A DNA stretch of 64,000 nt from Holophagales bacterium (GTDB taxonomy: Bacteria > Acidobacteriota > Thermoanaerobaculia > Multivoradales > Multivoraceae), in NCBI GenBank assembly GCA_009843505.1, contig VYDI01000002.1:54772-118771 (forward strand), in the 5' to 3' direction. The translations under genes were made by a program, and so were the position numbers. The notes below the pieces were generated by a model that did not search any database, was not told where the DNA came from, and worked only from the letters and a program-made list of their open reading frames with translations. Shown here in pieces: positions 39,392 to 48,311 of the stretch. Each line of letters starts with the position of its first letter. Positions within the stretch are counted from its first letter, which is position 1.

Positions 39392-42346
39392 ATGGACCGC
39401 AGGCATCCCGACGGCCGAAGGACCCGGAGACTCATCCTGTTGGCGCTTCTCGCCATGGCGGTGCTCGCCCTGCCTGCCGCGGCCCAGGACGGCAGTGTTT
39501 CGGGCACGGTCTACGACCGCGAGGGCGGCGCCCTGCCGGGCGTCACGGTCAGCCTCCAGGACGCCGACGGCGAGGACACCGGGAAGAGCGCGCAGACGGA
39601 CGCTTCCGGGGCCTTCCGGATCGACGGCGTAGCGGACGGCGCCTACACGGCGACGGCGTCGCTCCAGGGATTCCGGTCGTTGATCGCAACGGTCGAGGTG
39701 TCGGGAGGAACGGGCTCCGTCGAGTTCGCGCTCGGCCTGTCCGTCGTCGAGCAGATCGTCGTCCAGGGCGAGATCGGCGAAGAGAACGTCCTGCGGCGGC
39801 CGATGACGGTCACCGGCTTCAACGAGGGCATGGTCGTCGAACTCGGGATGAACAACAACAACGACCTCGAAGCGCTCACGCCGGGGCTGCAGATCGGGCA
39901 CCAGTCGCCCGACTCGGGCCACGGCAACCATCTCTACCTGCGCGGCATCGGCTCCCAACGCAACCAGGAGTTCTTCCAGGCCACCGCGGTCGCCACCTAC
40001 GTCGACGGCGTCTACACCGACGAGCTCTACGGGCTCGAGCCCGGCAACCTGTTCGACGTCGAGAGCATGAACGTGGCGCGCGGCCCGCAGGGAACCACCG
40101 GCGGCCGCGCCGCGATCGCCGGCGCGATCAGCTTCAACACGATCAAGCCGACCGCGCAGTTCGACGTCAACGCCCTGGCCGAGTACACCGATCAGACCTC
40201 GCAGCGCGGCGACCTCGCCATTGGCGGACCGATCGGCGACAGCCGGGTGAGCTGGCGGTTGACGGCCGGAAGCTGGCAGGGCGAGGGCGCCCAGCCAAAC
40301 ATCGGCCCTGGCGGCGACTACGACGAACCGGACAACGTGCACTGGGCGCCGCAGCTCCGCTATCTCGGCGAGACGGTGGACTTCAATGTCCGCTACGCCG
40401 GGCGAGAGGACAGCGGCGCGCCCCGCACGTCGGTCGAGCTGACCGGGCGCGACGTGACGACGGAATGCCTGCTGAGCGGCACCGACCCGGAAGGCAACCC
40501 GACCTGCCTGTTCCCGAATCCCTTCCTCGGCGCGGCGAACCAGGCGCCGTCGGTCAGGGACTGCGATCTCAGCGATCCGAACCAGCTCATCTGTCCCGGT
40601 GACGATCTGCGCAACGTCGTCGACTACAACACGCCCGGCAACGAGGACTCCGAACTCCAGATGGCCGTGGTCGACCTCAACATCCGTCCCAGCAGCGGCA
40701 TCAGCCTGTCCTACAAGGGCGGCTATCGCGAGACGACGGAGAACGCCCAGACCGACACGGACGGCACCTCGCGAATGGGCGGCCCCGACGACCCGTTCCT
40801 CGACGCGAACGGCTACCCGTTCGCCGACACGATGGTGAACTACTTCCGCTATTCGGAGCAGACCTCCCACGAGCTGCGCCTGGCGTCGAGCTTCGCGGGC
40901 GACTTCCAGTTCGTGCTGGGCGCCTTCCAGCGTGAAGGAGACGAGCCCTACGACGCGCGCTTCTTCGACTTCGCCAACCCCGCGTTCAACACGAACACCC
41001 TGGCGACGTGCCAGGCGGCGCTGCCGTTCTTCGGGTTGCCGCTACTGAGCGACTTCGGCACCACGTCCCGCCAGTCGGGTCAGGGCGGGGTCTGGGCGTG
41101 CCCGGGCGAGCTTCTCGACTGGTCGAACGCGGGCGCCATCGGCGCGTTCTCCGACGGCAACATGAACGGCCACTGGCTCGACTTCTACGGACACTCGCAG
41201 TTTGAGACCCTGGCCTACTACGGGAACGTCGAGTACCAGGTCGGCGACAGATGGACGCTGTTCGGCGGCATTCGCCACGACCAGGACATCAAGACGCACG
41301 TCCAGAACGACGTCCGGATCGGCATCAACTTCGGTTTCGCGGTCGACCTGTGGATCTTCCGCAACGCGGCGGTGGAGGGCTTCGAGGGCAAGAACGACGC
41401 CGAGTGGAACCAGACCACCTGGAACGCCGGCTTCCAGTACTCGCCCACTCCCGCCAGCATGTGGTACGGCCGCGTCTCCAAGGGCGGCCGTCCCGGCGGC
41501 TTCGTCGGCTTCGGCAACATGAACGAGGTCACCTTCGACTCGGAAGAGCTCATCAACTACGAGACCGGCTGGAAGGGCCTGCTGGCGGACAACCGCCTCC
41601 AGTTGGAGGCTTCGGTCTTCTACAACGACTACCAGGGCTACTGGGTCAACTCGACCCGCCTGCTGCCGGTCGAACGGCGGATCCAGGGTGAGAGCATCTT
41701 CGAGGGTGAGATGAACACCATCGAGGGCAGCTTCATCTCGGGCCTCGAGTTCAACGCCGCCTACCGGGCCACCGACCGCTTCACGATCCGCGGCTGGTAC
41801 AACTACCTCGATTCCGAGCTCGGGAACTTCGAGACGATCTACTGCTGCGACCCGGCAGCGGAGACCGTGACGCACGAGTTCCAGGACCGCGAGGGCAACA
41901 CCTTCACCCAGGAGATCGCCAGCCTGACCAACTTCGGCGGCAACCGCATGCCGCTGCAGCCCAGGCACAAGTTCTCCCTGACGGCGATCTACGACCTCGG
42001 CGACGTGCGCTTCCTGGGTACGATCGGCCACACGACGGAGAAGAACACCGACGTAAGCAACCTGCCGAAGTACAAGATCCCCGAGTACACCCGCATCGAC
42101 CTGCGGGCCATCTGGTTCACTCCGCGCGAGGGCTTGCAGGTCCACCTGTTCGCCAAGAACGTGCTGGACCAGATCGCGGTGCAGCAGTGGCGGCCGAACG
42201 AGGGCTACGGCTTCGGCACCGGCGTGATCCGCGGCTCTCTCACCGACAAGCGGGAGGTCGGCGTGATGGCGAGCTTCCGACTCGGCGGTCGCAAGACCCT
42301 CTACGGCCTCGGCGGAGGAATGGGCCCGTCAGCCGGCGGCAAGTAA
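39392..42346 (+). CDS. TonB-dependent receptor with carboxypeptidase-regulatory-like domain
   Basis: 984 aa from the ATG at 39392, with GGGAGGAAGAGC upstream. Signal peptide to about residue 32. Then a carboxypeptidase-regulatory-like domain (SVSGTVYDREGGALPGVTV, ASGAFRIDGVADGAY; about 34-105), a plug (NDLEALTPGLQIG, LYLRGIGSQRNQEF, YVDGVYTDELYGLE, MNVARGPQGTTGGRAAIAG) and a long beta-barrel ending in LGGRKTLYGLGGG-type strands. It takes up a large or scarce substrate using TonB energy. The divergent partner is the di-heme protein operon. The substrate is not indicated. Confidence 0.92.
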   Translation: MDRRHPDGRRTRRLILLALLAMAVLALPAAAQDGSVSGTVYDREGGALPGVTVSLQDADGEDTGKSAQTDASGAFRIDGVADGAYTATASLQGFRSLIATVEVSGGTGSVEFALGLSVVEQIVVQGEIGEENVLRRPMTVTGFNEGMVVELGMNNNNDLEALTPGLQIGHQSPDSGHGNHLYLRGIGSQRNQEFFQATAVATYVDGVYTDELYGLEPGNLFDVESMNVARGPQGTTGGRAAIAGAISFNTIKPTAQFDVNALAEYTDQTSQRGDLAIGGPIGDSRVSWRLTAGSWQGEGAQPNIGPGGDYDEPDNVHWAPQLRYLGETVDFNVRYAGREDSGAPRTSVELTGRDVTTECLLSGTDPEGNPTCLFPNPFLGAANQAPSVRDCDLSDPNQLICPGDDLRNVVDYNTPGNEDSELQMAVVDLNIRPSSGISLSYKGGYRETTENAQTDTDGTSRMGGPDDPFLDANGYPFADTMVNYFRYSEQTSHELRLASSFAGDFQFVLGAFQREGDEPYDARFFDFANPAFNTNTLATCQAALPFFGLPLLSDFGTTSRQSGQGGVWACPGELLDWSNAGAIGAFSDGNMNGHWLDFYGHSQFETLAYYGNVEYQVGDRWTLFGGIRHDQDIKTHVQNDVRIGINFGFAVDLWIFRNAAVEGFEGKNDAEWNQTTWNAGFQYSPTPASMWYGRVSKGGRPGGFVGFGNMNEVTFDSEELINYETGWKGLLADNRLQLEASVFYNDYQGYWVNSTRLLPVERRIQGESIFEGEMNTIEGSFISGLEFNAAYRATDRFTIRGWYNYLDSELGNFETIYCCDPAAETVTHEFQDREGNTFTQEIASLTNFGGNRMPLQPRHKFSLTAIYDLGDVRFLGTIGHTTEKNTDVSNLPKYKIPEYTRIDLRAIWFTPREGLQVHLFAKNVLDQIAVQQWRPNEGYGFGTGVIRGSLTDKREVGVMASFRLGGRKTLYGLGGGMGPSAGGK

Positions 42347-42357
42347 CGACGTCGCCC

Positions 42358-42426
42358 TGGGTGCGCGGGTCTTCCGACCCGCTGCCGCCAAAGGCGGCCA
42401 GAAGACGGTGCCGGCCGAAGGCCGGC
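42358..42426. repeat. String of three hairpins, second type of the dispersed repeat
   Basis: CTGGGTGC is followed by three perfect stem-loops: GCGGGTC/GACCCGC (42365-42382), GCCGCC/GGCGGC (42384-42398) and GCCGGCC/GGCCGGC (42410-42426). It starts 11 bp after the TonB receptor stop and ends 6 bp before the GTG of the serine hydrolase. The same three-hairpin order recurs at 43791-43862 and, in longer form, at 63652-63797. Confidence 0.75.
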
Positions 42427-42432
42427 TCCGCT

Positions 42433-43653
42433 GTGCGACGCATCCTCCTGCTGGCGTGCCTTCTCGCCGCACCCCTTCAGGCGCAGCCGCCCGGCGCGGC
42501 GGCGGACGACCCGGCGGAGCTGATCGCCCGGATCGAGGCGCCGCGCGAGGCCGGCTCAAGCGACGACTCCGGCAAGAGCCTCGCCGAGTTGATGGAGACG
42601 CACGGCGTCCCGGCGCTGAGCGTCGCCGTCGTCGAGGACTACCGCCTGCACTGGGCCCGGGCCTGGGGCGTGGCGGACGAATCGACCGGCGCGTCGGCCG
42701 ACACGGACACCCTCTTCCAGGCCGCCTCGATCAGCAAGCCGGTGTCGGCGATGGCGGTGCTCCGGGCGGTGCAGGACGGGCTCTTCGAACTGGACGACGA
42801 CATCAACTCGATCCTCCGTTCCTGGAAGCTCGAGGAAGAGGACGCGGAGTTGCTCGCCGAGACTCCGGTGACGCCGCGGATGCTGCTCAGCATGACGGCC
42901 GGCACGACGGTCTCCGGGTTCCCCGGCTACAAGCCGGACGCAGAGCTACCGACCGTTCCCGAGGTACTCGGGTGGAAGGACGAGGAAACGCCCGCGAACA
43001 CCGACCCGGTCGTCGTCGGCTGGCAACCCGGCACCCGCTACGAGTACTCAGGCGGCGGCTCGACGATTCTGCAGCTGGCGCTGAGCGACGCGAGGGCCGC
43101 GCCGTTCGAGGAGATCCTCCAGGAGACCGTCCTGGACCCGCTCGGCATGAACCGCAGTTGCTTCTGCCAGCCCCTGCCGCCGGCACTTCACGGCAACGCG
43201 GCGCGCGCCGGCGGGTCGGCGACCGACGATGCCGCGAAGGGCCGCAGGCCCCGCGCGCCCTGGCACGTCTACCCGGAGCTCTACGCCGCCGGGCTCTGGA
43301 CGACGCCGACGGACCTGGCGAAGTTCCTGATCGAGGTGCAACTCTCGCTGGAGGGGCGCTCGAACCGCGTCCTAACGACCGAGTCCATTCGCAAGATGGT
43401 GACACCCGGAGGCGTGGGCCACTACGCTCTCGGCTTCACCACCGGCGCCGACACTCCACACCGCCCCGCGCCACCCGGAGAAGCGGACCGTTTCTTCGGA
43501 CACACCGGCGGCAACTGGGGCTTCCGCGGGAACTTCGTCGGATCGCTCGAAGGAGGTAACGGCTATGTCATCCTGGCCACCGGCAGCGTTGCCAACCCGG
43601 TCATCTTCATCGAGCTGCCGACGCGGATTCGCGCCGCCTACGGCTGGGACTAG
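42433..43653 (+). CDS. Secreted serine hydrolase (beta-lactamase/class C family)
   Basis: 406 aa from the GTG at 42433, the start closest to the signal peptide (RRILLLACLLAAPLQAQ). The frame is open further upstream through the hairpin repeat, and GTG at 42361 is an alternative. The SxxK motif is SISK (Ser99, Lys102). The second motif reads YEYSGGGS, and GHTGGNWGFRG supplies the third. Such proteins are DD-peptidase or esterase relatives rather than proven beta-lactamases. There is no Shine-Dalgarno because the repeat occupies that position. A second serine hydrolase gene follows. Confidence 0.82.
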   Translation: MRRILLLACLLAAPLQAQPPGAAADDPAELIARIEAPREAGSSDDSGKSLAELMETHGVPALSVAVVEDYRLHWARAWGVADESTGASADTDTLFQAASISKPVSAMAVLRAVQDGLFELDDDINSILRSWKLEEEDAELLAETPVTPRMLLSMTAGTTVSGFPGYKPDAELPTVPEVLGWKDEETPANTDPVVVGWQPGTRYEYSGGGSTILQLALSDARAAPFEEILQETVLDPLGMNRSCFCQPLPPALHGNAARAGGSATDDAAKGRRPRAPWHVYPELYAAGLWTTPTDLAKFLIEVQLSLEGRSNRVLTTESIRKMVTPGGVGHYALGFTTGADTPHRPAPPGEADRFFGHTGGNWGFRGNFVGSLEGGNGYVILATGSVANPVIFIELPTRIRAAYGWD

Positions 43654-43708
43654 CCGCGCGGCCAGCAGAGAAAGGAGCGAGGCTGACGCCTCGCGCGCTT
43701 TCCAGGGG

Positions 43709-43862
43709 GCCGGCGGGGACGCCGGCGCACCCAGTGTGAGACGACCACCCGCTTCGGGCACGCGCTTGCCGGACATGGGAGACGCTCCACACTGGGTGCG
43801 CCGACGTCCTCGTCGGCTGCCGCCGGAGGCGGCCTTCAGACTGTGCCGGCCGTCAGGCCGGC
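43709..43862. repeat. Two opposed copies of the dispersed repeat
   Basis: One core copy is at 43709-43735 (GCCGGCG/CGCCGGC stem). An inverted copy is at 43791-43817, where the stem reads GCCGACG/CGTCGGC: one base pair is changed on both sides so pairing is kept. The second copy continues with GCCGCC/GGCGGC (43819-43833) and GCCGGCC/GGCCGGC (43845-43862) hairpins, as at 42358-42426. It lies between, and partly inside, the serine hydrolase genes. Confidence 0.8.
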
Positions 43863-45010
43863 TCCTCTTTCCGGCCGCGGTCTTCTTGGCCTTCGCCTGC
43901 GCCGCGCCACCGGCCCCGGACACCAGCTTGACCGAAACGGAGCAACTCTTCCAGCAGCGTCTCGACGAACTCCGTGCGGAGCTCGGCTTCATTGGCGCTA
44001 CCGCCGCCTTCGTCCTCCCGGACGGCAGCGGAGGCGTCGCCGCGACCGGCTACGCCGATCCGGAAAACGACCTGCCCATGACGCCCGAGAACCGCATGCC
44101 GGCCGGCAGCATCGGCAAGACGATCGCCGCCACCACCGCGCTCAGCATGGTGAACGAGGGCCTGCTCGGCCTCGACGACCTGGCGTCGCGCTGGCTCGGC
44201 GACGAACCGTGGTGGACCCGCGTTCCCAACCACGAGACGATGACCCTCCGCCACCTGCTGAGCCACTCGAGCGGGCTCACCGACCACGTCTACGACGAAG
44301 CCTGGCGCGCCGAGGCCCGGTCGCGGCGCGGTCCGGCTGGCGACCCCGACGCCTGGTTCGAGCCGCGGGAGCTGGTCCAGTACGTCCTCGGCAAGGAGCC
44401 CCTGTTCCCGGCCGGCGAGGGGTACGCCTACACCGACACCGGCTACCTCGTCGCGGGCCTGATGTTGGAGGCCGCCTCCGGCGGCGCGTACTACGACGAG
44501 GCCAGGCGCCGTGTGCTCGACCGTCACGACCTCCCCCGCACGGTGGAACAGATCGGCCGCACGTTCCGCGACCTCGCCCCCGGCCACGTCGGCGAGGACA
44601 ACCCCTTCTCGCTTCCGGCCAGGACCGCGGAGGGCGACGTCATGGCATTCAGCCCGCAGACCGAGTGGACCGGCGGCGGCTACGTCTCCAACTCACGCGA
44701 CCTGGCCCGCTGGGCGAAGATCCTCTACGAGGAGCGCGCCATCGACGGACCCTACCTGGAGGAGATGCTGAACTCCGGTTACCGCGGCGACGACGCCGGC
44801 GCGACCTACGGCCTTGGCGTCTACCGGGCCGACAGCCCGCACGGCGAACTCATCGGCCACGGCGGCTGGTTCCCCGGTTGGCGCTCCACGATGTACTACC
44901 ACCGGGATTCCGGCATCGCCGTCGCCGTCCAGTTCAACCAGAACGAGCTCGACTTCCGCAACGACGTCCGCGACGCCCTGCTAGCCCTCCTCCTGGAACG
45001 GCTCCGTTAG
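43775..45010 (+). CDS. Secreted serine hydrolase lipoprotein (beta-lactamase family)
   Basis: 411 aa if the ATG at 43775 is used. The leader then contains about 24 residues translated from the palindromic repeat before the hydrophobic stretch LLFPAAVFLAFAC, which ends in a lipobox cysteine (Cys42). No closer ATG, GTG or TTG is in frame. The SxxK motif is SIGK (Ser112, Lys115); the second motif reads YAYTDTGYL with Asp where Asn is usual; GHGGWFPGW is the third. Related to, but clearly different from, the preceding hydrolase. The end overlaps the convergent aminotransferase by 4 bp. Confidence 0.8.
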   Translation: MGDAPHWVRRRPRRLPPEAAFRLCRPSGRLLFPAAVFLAFACAAPPAPDTSLTETEQLFQQRLDELRAELGFIGATAAFVLPDGSGGVAATGYADPENDLPMTPENRMPAGSIGKTIAATTALSMVNEGLLGLDDLASRWLGDEPWWTRVPNHETMTLRHLLSHSSGLTDHVYDEAWRAEARSRRGPAGDPDAWFEPRELVQYVLGKEPLFPAGEGYAYTDTGYLVAGLMLEAASGGAYYDEARRRVLDRHDLPRTVEQIGRTFRDLAPGHVGEDNPFSLPARTAEGDVMAFSPQTEWTGGGYVSNSRDLARWAKILYEERAIDGPYLEEMLNSGYRGDDAGATYGLGVYRADSPHGELIGHGGWFPGWRSTMYYHRDSGIAVAVQFNQNELDFRNDVRDALLALLLERLR

Positions 45011-46377
45011 GCCGCCAGCACGTGCGCCGCGGCGCCGTCGGCGGCTTCGAGAAAGCGGTCGATCTCCGCGTCGCCCATCGGTGTCGAGAGCGCGCCGAAG
45101 AGGCCGCGGGCGCCCATCAGCATGCCCCGGTTGAGCATCTCCCTGGCGATCTTCTGGATCCGCGGCGCCGCGGAGCGGGCCGTGAACACGGCGCGGAAGT
45201 CCCTGGGCGGTTCGTTGCCCGGCACGACGGCGAAGAGCGAGCCACGGCCTGTCGCGACCGCCTCGATGCCGTGCTGGCGAAGGACCTGCTGCAGCCCGGC
45301 GCGGACCCGGTCGCCTAGCCGGTCGAACTCGGCGAAGACCTCCGGCGTCAGCCGCTTCATCGTTTCGTAGCCGGCGACCATCGTCACCGGGTTGCCGTTG
45401 TAGGTGCCGCCGTGGTGGACCAGCTCGCCGTCGCGGTGGTCGAAGACCTTCATCACTTCCGCCTTGCCGGCCACCGCGCCGACGGGGAAGCCGCCGCCGA
45501 TGATCTTGCCGAGCGACACGAGGTCCGGCTCGATCCCGAATCGGTGGCAGGCGCCGCGGTAGTCGATGCGGAAGGAGAGCACCTCGTCCGCGATCAGCAG
45601 CGCGCCGCATTCCCGCGTCTTCGCCCGGATGGCCGCCACGAAATCAGCCCTCGGCGGGATCAGCCCGAGCGCGGCCGGCAGGGGATCCATGAGCACGGCC
45701 GCGAGGTCGTCGCGGTGCTCGTCGATCAGCGCGCTGCAGACCTCGATGTCGTTGAGCGGCAGGGTGACGACCTCCGTCTCCAGACTCTTCGCCATGCTCG
45801 GTTCGAGCGTCGTCGCCGGCCGTTCCGACTCGCCCCAGTTCTTCGGCCGCGAACTGTCGGAAGCCTGCGCGTAGTCGTAGATGCCGTGGTAGCAGCCCTC
45901 GAACTTCGCGATCTTGCTGCGGCCGGTCGCCGCCCGCGCGGCCCGGATCGCCAGCAGCACGCCTTCGCTGCCGGAGTTCGCGAACCGCACCTGGTCGATG
46001 TAGGGGATGCGCTCCACCAGCAGCTCGGCAAGGCGGATGTCGGTCTCGGTCGGCAGCGAGAATGCCGTGCCGCTCCCGATCACACGGGCGACCGCTTCCG
46101 TCACGGCGGGGTGCGAGTGCCCGAGGATCAGCGAGGTGTAGTTGTTGACGAAGTCGATGCGCTCCTGGCCTTCGACATCCGTGACGATGCAGCCGTGGCC
46201 CGAGGCCGCGTAGATCGGGTACGGGTCCATGACCAGGGTGTGACGGCTGTTGCCGCCTGGCATGACGTCAAGGGCGCGCTCGTAGAGCGACCGCGAGGCC
46301 GAGTGCTCGCCGAGGTAGCGGTCCGTGGAGCGGGGTTCGGCCGTCCTGGCGGCCACGGGTCTCGAAACGTCGTTCAC
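45007..46377 (-). CDS. Class III aminotransferase, glutamate-1-semialdehyde aminomutase-like
   Basis: 456 aa from a GTG at 46377. PLP fold type I: PGGNSRHTLVMDPYPIY at the N-terminus, FANSGSEGVLLAIRAARA for phosphate binding, IADEVLSFR with Asp264 contacting the pyridine nitrogen, and SLGKIIGGGFPVGA with the Schiff-base Lys291. It resembles HemL but has an extended N-terminus and no tetrapyrrole neighbours, so it may transaminate another amino acid or amino sugar. It diverges from the peptide importer operon. Confidence 0.88.
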   Translation of the reverse strand: MNDVSRPVAARTAEPRSTDRYLGEHSASRSLYERALDVMPGGNSRHTLVMDPYPIYAASGHGCIVTDVEGQERIDFVNNYTSLILGHSHPAVTEAVARVIGSGTAFSLPTETDIRLAELLVERIPYIDQVRFANSGSEGVLLAIRAARAATGRSKIAKFEGCYHGIYDYAQASDSSRPKNWGESERPATTLEPSMAKSLETEVVTLPLNDIEVCSALIDEHRDDLAAVLMDPLPAALGLIPPRADFVAAIRAKTRECGALLIADEVLSFRIDYRGACHRFGIEPDLVSLGKIIGGGFPVGAVAGKAEVMKVFDHRDGELVHHGGTYNGNPVTMVAGYETMKRLTPEVFAEFDRLGDRVRAGLQQVLRQHGIEAVATGRGSLFAVVPGNEPPRDFRAVFTARSAAPRIQKIAREMLNRGMLMGARGLFGALSTPMGDAEIDRFLEAADGAAAHVLAA

Positions 46378-46434
46378 ACTCCAGCCCTCTCTTCCGAGGT
46401 TCGACGGGGCGACGAGTGTACTGCCCGGCTCCGC

Positions 46435-46440
46435 TATTGT
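46435..46440 (+). promoter_or_regulatory. -10-like element next to the yejA-type start codon
   Basis: TATTGT lies 8 bp before the GTG at 46449. No Shine-Dalgarno is present, so transcription may start at or just before the start codon. A -35 is not obvious. Confidence 0.35.
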
Positions 46441-46448
46441 GGCGAGCC

Positions 46449-48308
46449 GTGAATGCGGTGACGATCCTCGGCGCGCTGGGCTGCCTGAGCACGGCCGCTC
46501 TCCTCCCGGCCCAGGAAGGTCCGACCCACGCGATCGCCTACTTCGGCGAACCGAAGTACGCCGCCGACGTCCCCCACTTCGGCTACGCGAACCCGGACGC
46601 GCCCAAGGGCGGCGAGGTGAGGCTCTTTGTCCCGGGCACGTTCAACAACCTGCACCCGTACTCGGACAAGGGCCGTCCCGAGTTCTTCAACTGGTGGCGG
46701 CGCTCGACGATCACCCTCGATCGGCTGATGATTCCCTCCGAGGACGAGCTCTCGACGCTCTACTGCCTTCTGTGTGAGACGGTCGAAGTCGCGGAGGACT
46801 ACAGTTGGGTTGCCTTCACCCTCCGTCCCGAGGCGCGCTGGCACGACGGCGTGCCGGTCACGGTCGACGACGTCGTCTGGACCTTCGAGACGCTCAAGAC
46901 CGAGGGCACGGTCGGCTTCAAGGCTACCTGGCGGCATGTGGAGGGCATAGAGCCGTTGGGGGAGCGCTCGTTTCGCTTCCTCTTCGCCGCGGACGGGAGA
47001 AACCGCAGATCGGTGATGGAGGCGGCCGCCTTCTTCCCGATGCCGAAGCACTACTGGCAGGACCGGGACTTCACGGCGACCACCATGGAGCCGCCGCTCG
47101 GCAACGGCGCCTACCGCATCGGCGAGGTCGACACCGGCCGGCGGATCGTCTTCGAGCGGGTACCGGACTACTGGGCGAAGGACCTCAACCTCAGGCGTGG
47201 CTACAACAACTTCGACCGCTTCGGCGTCCTCTACTTTCGCGACATCAAGGCGGGCATCCAGGCGCTCAAGGCCCGCGTGGTCGACTACTACCGCGACCAG
47301 GACGAGCGCGAGTTCGCCACCGCCTACGACTTTGCCGAGGTCGACACGGGGCTCTTCAACAAGGAGACCTACCGCATGGCGGAGACCTACGGGATGCACT
47401 GGTCGGTCGTCTTCAACACTCGCCTGCCGCTGTTCCAGGACATCCGCGTCCGCGAGGCCCTGACCCTCGCCTACAACTTCGACTGGGGCAACCGCACCCT
47501 CCAGTACGGCGCCCTGCGGCGCAACAGCACGTTCTTCCTGGGCTCGGAGATGGCGGCGCGCGGCCTGCCGTCGCTCGAGGAGCTCGCGCTGCTCGAGCCG
47601 TTGCGGGAACACGTCCCCGAGCGCGTGTTCACGCAGGAGTTCACCCTGCCCGAAACCGACGGCTACGGCCGCAACCGGGAGGCGCTACTGCGTGCCGGGG
47701 AGCTGCTCGACGACGCCGGCTGGGTCGTACGCGACTTCCGGCGTGTCAACGCGGCGACGGGAGAGCGGCTCCGGTTCGAGATCATGGTCCAGTTGAGGGA
47801 GCACGAGCGCATGCTCGTGCCGTTCGTCGAGAACCTGAAACGGCTTGGCATCCAGGCGACGGTCCGCCGCGTCGAGGCGAACATCCACACCAATCGCGCG
47901 CGCCGCTACGAGTTCGACATGACGATGCAGAAGATCTACACGCACCGCATCCCGCGGCCGACGATCTTGCGCAGCCTCATGCGGTCGGACGGCGTCGAAC
48001 TCCCGAACCTGCTCAACTACGCCGGGATTGACAGTCCGGCCGTGGACGCCCTGGTGGAGAAGGTGATCGCGGCGGAGACCGAACAGGAGATGAACATCGC
48101 GGGGCGGGCGCTCGACCGGGTGCTCCTGTGGAGCTTCTACGTCATCCCCGAAGGCGCCCCCAAGGGTCGCCACCTCCTCTACTGGGATCGCTTCGGTCAT
48201 CCGCCGCTCGGGCGCGAGCACCTGAACTGGACCGGCTTCCCGCACCTCTGGTGGTTCGACGCGGAGAAGAGCGCCCGGGTCGACGCCGCTTTGGGCGAGA
48301 CGCGATAG
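46449..48308 (+). CDS. yejA: YejA-like periplasmic peptide/oligopeptide-binding protein
   Basis: 619 aa from a GTG at 46449. Signal peptide to about residue 22 (LGCLSTAALLPAQ). Family 5 solute-binding protein: HAIAYFGEPKYAADVPHFGY, DAPKGGEVRLFVPGTFNNLH, RPEARWHDGVPVTVDDVVWT, GNGAYRIGEVDTGRRI, RDIKAGIQALKARVVDYYR. The GEPKY/NPDAPKGG opening and length match YejA, which binds peptides in the periplasm. First of four adjacent genes yejA-yejB-yejE-yejF with 3-bp gaps or 4-bp overlaps. Confidence 0.88.
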   Translation: MNAVTILGALGCLSTAALLPAQEGPTHAIAYFGEPKYAADVPHFGYANPDAPKGGEVRLFVPGTFNNLHPYSDKGRPEFFNWWRRSTITLDRLMIPSEDELSTLYCLLCETVEVAEDYSWVAFTLRPEARWHDGVPVTVDDVVWTFETLKTEGTVGFKATWRHVEGIEPLGERSFRFLFAADGRNRRSVMEAAAFFPMPKHYWQDRDFTATTMEPPLGNGAYRIGEVDTGRRIVFERVPDYWAKDLNLRRGYNNFDRFGVLYFRDIKAGIQALKARVVDYYRDQDEREFATAYDFAEVDTGLFNKETYRMAETYGMHWSVVFNTRLPLFQDIRVREALTLAYNFDWGNRTLQYGALRRNSTFFLGSEMAARGLPSLEELALLEPLREHVPERVFTQEFTLPETDGYGRNREALLRAGELLDDAGWVVRDFRRVNAATGERLRFEIMVQLREHERMLVPFVENLKRLGIQATVRRVEANIHTNRARRYEFDMTMQKIYTHRIPRPTILRSLMRSDGVELPNLLNYAGIDSPAVDALVEKVIAAETEQEMNIAGRALDRVLLWSFYVIPEGAPKGRHLLYWDRFGHPPLGREHLNWTGFPHLWWFDAEKSARVDAALGETR

Positions 48309-48311
48309 AGA

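Noticed and set aside
42433..45010. Antibiotic-resistance beta-lactamases
   Set aside because: Both proteins have only the general serine hydrolase motifs (SxxK and variant YxN); the family includes many esterases and peptidases.
45007..46377. Calling the aminotransferase hemL
   Set aside because: HemL-like motifs are present, but the extended N-terminus and absence of tetrapyrrole genes nearby do not support a firm name.
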